Assembly (NCBI GenBank): GCA_021804345.1
Contig: JAJZHV010000032.1
Coordinates: forward strand, 1-9,432
Length of the DNA: 9,432 nucleotides
Reading direction: 5' to 3'
Origin: Pseudomonadota bacterium
Lineage (GTDB): Bacteria > Pseudomonadota > Gammaproteobacteria > Burkholderiales > Ferrovaceae
The notes beneath the pieces were generated by a model that saw only the letters and a program-made list of their open reading frames with translations, was not told the DNA's origin and did no database searches. Below, piece by piece: positions 6,109-9,432 of the stretch. The position numbers and the translations under genes were made by a program. How positions within the stretch are numbered: position 1 is the first letter of the stretch; the number at the start of each line of letters is the position of its first letter.

Positions 6109-6612
6109 ATGGACAAACCTCGGGTAGGTGTGGTGATGGGTAGCCAGTCGGATTGGCCTGTCATGGAGCAGGCAACCTTGATTCTGGCCCGTTTTGAGGT
6201 GCCCTACGAGGCCCGTGTGGTGTCGGCGCATCGCACCCCTGACCTCATGTTTGAATACGCCAGCCAGGCCCGCGCCCGTGGTCTGACCTGCCTGATCGCC
6301 GGCGCCGGTGGCGCTGCGCATCTTCCTGGAATGTTGGCCGCCAAATGCACCTTGCCCGTCCTGGGCGTTCCCATTGCGGCCACCGTGCTTCAGGGGCAGG
6401 ATGCCTTGCTCTCCATCGTCCAGATGCCCCGGGGCGTTCCCGTGGCTACTTTCGCTATTGGAGCGCCAGGCGCTGTCAACGCAGCACTGTTTGCGGTTAG
6501 TGTGCTGGCAGCCACCGATCTCCCCTTGGCTCAGCGTCTTCAGGCCTACCGGGCCGAGTTGGCGCAGTCGGTTTTGGCCATGCAACTGCCTCCCTCGTCC
6601 CTTAGCCCATGA
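6109..6612 (+). CDS. purE: N5-carboxyaminoimidazole ribonucleotide mutase
   Basis: A 167-residue class I PurE that moves the carboxyl group of N5-CAIR to C4, forming CAIR in purine synthesis in the cytoplasm. Family motifs appear in order: GSQSDW (11-16), SAHRTP with catalytic H41 (equivalent to H45 in E. coli), AGAGGAAHLPGM (64-75), GVP, and SIVQMPRGVPVATFAIG followed by NAA. The length agrees with E. coli PurE (169). Its partner purK follows with a 4-bp overlap, so the two are translationally coupled. The Shine-Dalgarno sequence is weak. Class I type is supported by the presence of purK, because class II PurE uses AIR and CO2 directly and needs no PurK. Confidence 0.97.
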   Translation: MDKPRVGVVMGSQSDWPVMEQATLILARFEVPYEARVVSAHRTPDLMFEYASQARARGLTCLIAGAGGAAHLPGMLAAKCTLPVLGVPIAATVLQGQDALLSIVQMPRGVPVATFAIGAPGAVNAALFAVSVLAATDLPLAQRLQAYRAELAQSVLAMQLPPSSLSP

Positions 6613-7739
6613 GCCGCAGGGAATTCACCTTAGGCATTCTGGGGGGAGGGCAACTGGGTCGAATGTTTACCAGTGCGGCTCGAACCATGGGGTATGACGT
6701 GGTGATTCTAGACCCCGATCCCGAAGCCCCTGCGGCGCATTTTGCCAGCCGACATCTCTGTGCGCCCTTTACCGATACCACGGCCCTCAACGATTTGGCG
6801 CGCAGTTGCAGTGCGGTAACAACCGAGTTTGAAAACGTTCCGGCCGCTTCGCTGGAGATTCTAGCCAGCGAGACGCTAGTGCGACCCCGGGCACAGGCGG
6901 TTGCCATTGCCCAGAACCGGATTCTGGAGAAATCGTTTTTGCAGGAACAGGGCATTGCCGTGGGGGCTTTTGCCGTTGCCCGATGCCGCGAATCCCTGAT
7001 GCACGGCCTGCGTCAAGTGGGGCTGCCGGCCATCATCAAGACCTCCCGATTTGGTTATGACGGCAAGGGCCAGTATCGAATCGATACTTTTGAACAGGCC
7101 GCGGATCTCCTGGAACGCGAGCCCACCATGCTGCCGGTGGTTATCGAGGCCTTGCTGCCGCTAGATCTTGAAATTTCCGTCATTCTGGCGCGCAGCGCGC
7201 ACCAGGCGATCCGCTTTTGGTCGGTGGCAGAAAACCGCCATCGTCAGGGCATTTTGGATGTGACCATTGCTCCGGCTCGAATTCCGGAGGTTTTGGCCCA
7301 ACAGGCGCGGGATACAGCCGCCACCATCGCGCAGCAACTGGATTATGTAGGGGTGATGGCCGTGGAATTTTTTGTCAGTCAGGGTCGCCTGCTGGTCAAT
7401 GAGATGGCCCCTCGACCCCACAACAGTGGGCACTACACGCTGGATGCTTGTGTGACGAGCCAGTTTGAACAACAGGTTCGCATGCTGGCAGGGCTACCCG
7501 CAGGAAGCACGGAACAACTGCGCCCTGCGGTGATGGTCAACCTGTTGGGTGAGTTGTGGGCGGAAGGAACCCCACCCTGGGCGCTCCTGTTGGCCCAACC
7601 GGAAGTGAAGCTGCATCTCTATGGCAAGCAAGACCCCCGTCCAGGGCGCAAAATGGGGCATTTTACCGTCTTGGGCGCTACGCTGGAGCAAGCCCTGAGC
7701 ACTGCAGAGCGGCTGCGTCAGCACTTGCAGCGGGAGTAA
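6609..7739 (+). CDS. purK: N5-carboxyaminoimidazole ribonucleotide synthase
   Basis: A 376-residue ATP-grasp enzyme that makes N5-CAIR from AIR, bicarbonate and ATP. The N-terminal motif LGGGQLGRM (11-19) and TTEFENVP (71-78) belong to the AIR-binding fold. KTSRFGYDGKGQ (144-155) is the ATP-grasp loop, and VNEMAPRPHNSGHYT (263-277) holds the metal-binding E265 and the substrate loop. The start codon overlaps the purE stop in ATGA, with no Shine-Dalgarno of its own, so it probably depends on coupling to purE. E. coli PurK is shorter (355), and the extra residues here are spread through the C-terminal part. Only 22 bp separate its stop from the convergent glnB. Confidence 0.97.
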   Translation: MSRREFTLGILGGGQLGRMFTSAARTMGYDVVILDPDPEAPAAHFASRHLCAPFTDTTALNDLARSCSAVTTEFENVPAASLEILASETLVRPRAQAVAIAQNRILEKSFLQEQGIAVGAFAVARCRESLMHGLRQVGLPAIIKTSRFGYDGKGQYRIDTFEQAADLLEREPTMLPVVIEALLPLDLEISVILARSAHQAIRFWSVAENRHRQGILDVTIAPARIPEVLAQQARDTAATIAQQLDYVGVMAVEFFVSQGRLLVNEMAPRPHNSGHYTLDACVTSQFEQQVRMLAGLPAGSTEQLRPAVMVNLLGELWAEGTPPWALLLAQPEVKLHLYGKQDPRPGRKMGHFTVLGATLEQALSTAERLRQHLQRE

Positions 7740-7761
7740 CGTCCTCTCCCGCCGGGGCCTG

Positions 7762-8124
<363 letters not shown>

Positions 8125-8157
8125 TCAGCTCTCATCCCCAGAGCGGGGTGATGCCAG

Positions 8158-8186
8158 ATGATAACACCTGTAACCGGTTCTGTTAC
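8158..8186 (-). promoter_or_regulatory. Possible glnB promoter
   Basis: On the minus strand TATCAT (8163-8158) matches the -10 consensus at 5 of 6 positions. GTAACA (8186-8181) matches the -35 at 4 of 6, with exact 17-bp spacing. Transcription would start near 8151 and give a leader of about 50 nt. The -35 overlaps the stop codon of the upstream formyltransferase gene. Confidence 0.4.
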
Positions 8187-8191
8187 ACCTG
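8164..8191. repeat. Dyad and direct repeat over the glnB -35 region
   Basis: TGTAAC (8169-8174) and GTTACA (8182-8187) form an exact 6-bp dyad with a 7-nt spacer. ACACCTG also occurs twice as a direct repeat (8164-8170 and 8185-8191), offset by 21 bp, two helical turns. Both overlap the putative glnB -35, so a regulator site is possible; I do not recognise whose. Confidence 0.35.
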
Positions 8192-9103
8192 AGTGGGGTG
8201 AACCCCTTGTGGAAAGTGCGCCTTGAAGCCCTGGGCGTCCAGCAAGGTGCCCTCCAGTTCCAGTTCGAGCAAAAATAGCGGTTGGCCATCTCCACCCACC
8301 GTCTGGGCAACGGCCTGGGGATGTGGGCGCAAACTGGTGCGTAGAATCCGGGCCGTTTTTCCTCCCAGTTGGGTGAATGCCCCAGGGTAGGGCGGTGCTA
8401 CTCCGCGCACCAGATTGTGAATGGCCTGAGCGCTTTGACGCCAGTCGATGCGCCCGTCCTCTGGGCGGCGGCCCCCAAAATAACTGCCCCGTGCCAGGAC
8501 CTGTGGGGTATGCGGTGCACTGCCCAGGAACAAGGGACCCAACACATGACCCAGCATAAGGGTGGCTGCTGGGGCCAGGCGTTCAAACACCTCGAAGGCG
8601 GTATCCTCCGCACCGATGGGAACACGCACCTGGGCCACGATATCGCCCTGGTCGGGTTTGATGGTCATGGCATGCAAGGTGGCACCAGTTTCGGTTTCGC
8701 CGTGAATGACTGCCCAATTGATGGGAACACGGCCGCGGTATTTGGGCAGCAGGGAGCCGTGCAGGTTGTATGCGCCCTGGGTGGGAAGGCTGAGGAGCTC
8801 TGCGCCCAGCAGATGCCGGTAATAGAACGAAAAGATGAAGTCTGGGTGCAAGCCGCGAATGGCCTCCACGAGAACGGGATGGTTGGGGTCCTGGGGAGTG
8901 ATCGTGGGAATGCAGTGACAGCCGGCCAGTCGTGCCACGCTTTCAAACCAGATGGTTTCCTGCGGATCGTCCTGATGCGTCACCACCAGTGCCACATCCA
9001 CGCCCTGGTCCAGTAACACCTGAAGGCAGCGGGCTCCAAAGCGATGGTAGGCAAAGACTACCACGCGTTTTTGCGGGAAAGGATTTTTTCGGTCTACGGT
9101 CAT
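8183..9103 (-). CDS. ArnA-type UDP-Ara4N formyltransferase (stand-alone)
   Basis: A 306-residue protein matching the N-terminal half of E. coli ArnA, which transfers a formyl group from N10-formyltetrahydrofolate to the 4-amino group of UDP-L-Ara4N. The catalytic triad is visible: N113 and H115 in NLHGSLLPKYRGR and D151 in KPDQGDIVAQ, matching N102, H104 and D140 of ArnA. FIFSFYYRHLL and FGGRRPEDGRIDW also follow ArnA closely, so it is this subfamily rather than Met-tRNA formyltransferase. The decarboxylase half is missing and is coded separately on the plus strand. I chose the ATG at 9103, which gives a 17-residue extension before VVFAYH. No Shine-Dalgarno supports it, and a TTG at 9160 is the upstream alternative. 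It lies 112 bp after arnC on the same strand. Confidence 0.88.
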   Translation of the reverse strand: MTVDRKNPFPQKRVVVFAYHRFGARCLQVLLDQGVDVALVVTHQDDPQETIWFESVARLAGCHCIPTITPQDPNHPVLVEAIRGLHPDFIFSFYYRHLLGAELLSLPTQGAYNLHGSLLPKYRGRVPINWAVIHGETETGATLHAMTIKPDQGDIVAQVRVPIGAEDTAFEVFERLAPAATLMLGHVLGPLFLGSAPHTPQVLARGSYFGGRRPEDGRIDWRQSAQAIHNLVRGVAPPYPGAFTQLGGKTARILRTSLRPHPQAVAQTVGGDGQPLFLLELELEGTLLDAQGFKAHFPQGVHPTQV

Positions 9104-9215
9104 GGGCGGTGTCGGGATGAGGTTAAGGGGCTGAATGGCCTTTGATGGAGCAGCGCACAAAGCGCAGGCCGGTATTGGGATTGCCGGAACCGGAAGGGAA
9201 AGAGAAGCAATGGGA

Positions 9216-9432
9216 TCATCTGGTGCCGTCGTCCGAATCAGGTGCTTCCAGAATGGCCTGGATCAGAAAGCGCGGGCGGTCACGCACCTGTTGATAAATG
9301 CGTCCGACGTATTCTCCCAGCAGGCCAATGCCAAACAGGAGAATACTGATGAGGAAGAAGGTGATGGCAAAGAGGGTAAACACGCCCTCGGCTTCGGGAC
9401 CCAACATCCAGCGGCGCAAAAACAGGTAGACC
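9216..9432 (-). CDS. arnC: ArnC-type undecaprenyl-phosphate 4-deoxy-4-formamido-L-arabinose transferase (C-terminal part)
   Basis: The last 71 codons of a gene that starts beyond the right edge. The frame is open to the edge (VYLFLRRWMLGPEAEG at the border). It has a C-terminal membrane segment (about VFTLFAITFFLISILLFGIGLL) followed by GEYVGRIYQQVRDRPRF and a short charged tail. This pattern is typical of ArnC and related polyprenyl-phosphate glycosyltransferases of the GtrB/DPM1 type. The ArnC assignment rests partly on the ArnA-type formyltransferase that follows, since its product is the ArnC substrate. In E. coli ArnC loads the formylated sugar onto undecaprenyl phosphate at the inner membrane. 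A GtrB-like transferase is the main alternative. Confidence 0.8.
   Translation of the reverse strand, partial: VYLFLRRWMLGPEAEGVFTLFAITFFLISILLFGIGLLGEYVGRIYQQVRDRPRFLIQAILEAPDSDDGTR

Noticed and set aside
8131..8152. CCCC/GGGG hairpin between the formyltransferase gene and glnB as a terminator
   Set aside because: The uninterrupted stem is 4 bp and no T-run follows on the minus strand.
8142..8156. Sigma-54-like site on the minus strand upstream of glnB
   Set aside because: TGGCAT is present, but GG and GC are separated by 9 nt instead of 10 and the TTGC element is CGCT. The sigma-70-like pair nearby is a better fit.
8369..9016. A 215-residue plus-strand frame opposite the formyltransferase
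   Set aside because: The minus strand codes for a clear ArnA-type formyltransferase with all catalytic residues, so the plus frame is a shadow.
9104..9215. Possible small gene between arnC and the formyltransferase
   Set aside because: The 112-bp gap holds no open frame with a ribosome site. The TTG at 9160 that would extend the formyltransferase has no Shine-Dalgarno and adds residues absent from ArnA.

Overview
The window looks like the chromosome of a Gram-negative proteobacterium, most likely a beta- or gammaproteobacterium. It holds an OmpW-type outer-membrane barrel, a four-cysteine FNR regulator, class I PurE, a GlnB-type PII protein and lipid A (L-Ara4N) modification enzymes. A stand-alone ArnA-type decarboxylase and the FNR sequence lean towards Betaproteobacteria. 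This is inference, since no rRNA or other marker gene is present. Base composition looks even, and I see no insertion sequence, tRNA, rRNA, CRISPR array or clear sign of horizontal transfer.

Left part (1-1393, minus strand): the N-terminal 464 codons of a large protein of unknown function with one canonical EF-hand calcium loop and a degenerate second one. A 235-bp divergent intergenic region separates it from fnr.

Central-left part (1394-4874, plus strand): an oxygen-response block of three separate transcription units, fnr (anaerobic Fe-S regulator), ompW (outer-membrane channel) and hemN (oxygen-independent coproporphyrinogen III oxidase). Each has an FNR-type palindrome upstream. At ompW and hemN the palindrome centre lies exactly 32 bp from the centre of a -10-like hexamer, the geometry of a class II FNR-activated promoter. 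At fnr the palindrome lies just downstream of a possible -10, which suggests autorepression. Intrinsic terminators close ompW and hemN.

Central-right part (5003-7739, plus strand): a stand-alone ArnA-type UDP-glucuronate decarboxylase, followed by purE and purK. The last two overlap by ATGA and together carboxylate AIR in purine synthesis.

Right part (7762-9432, minus strand): the end of arnC, a stand-alone ArnA-type formyltransferase, and glnB (PII). The two halves of what is one fused ArnA protein in E. coli are thus separate genes on opposite strands, about 2.1 kb apart, with purEK and glnB between them. ArnC, the formyltransferase and the decarboxylase should work together in making undecaprenyl-phosphate-linked 4-formamido-arabinose, the precursor for L-Ara4N decoration of lipid A. 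ArnB, ArnD and ArnT are not in the window and may lie beyond the right edge.

I found no clear case of a wholly new system. The best leads are the uncharacterised EF-hand protein, the compact FNR regulon with two half-site variants, and the split ArnA.
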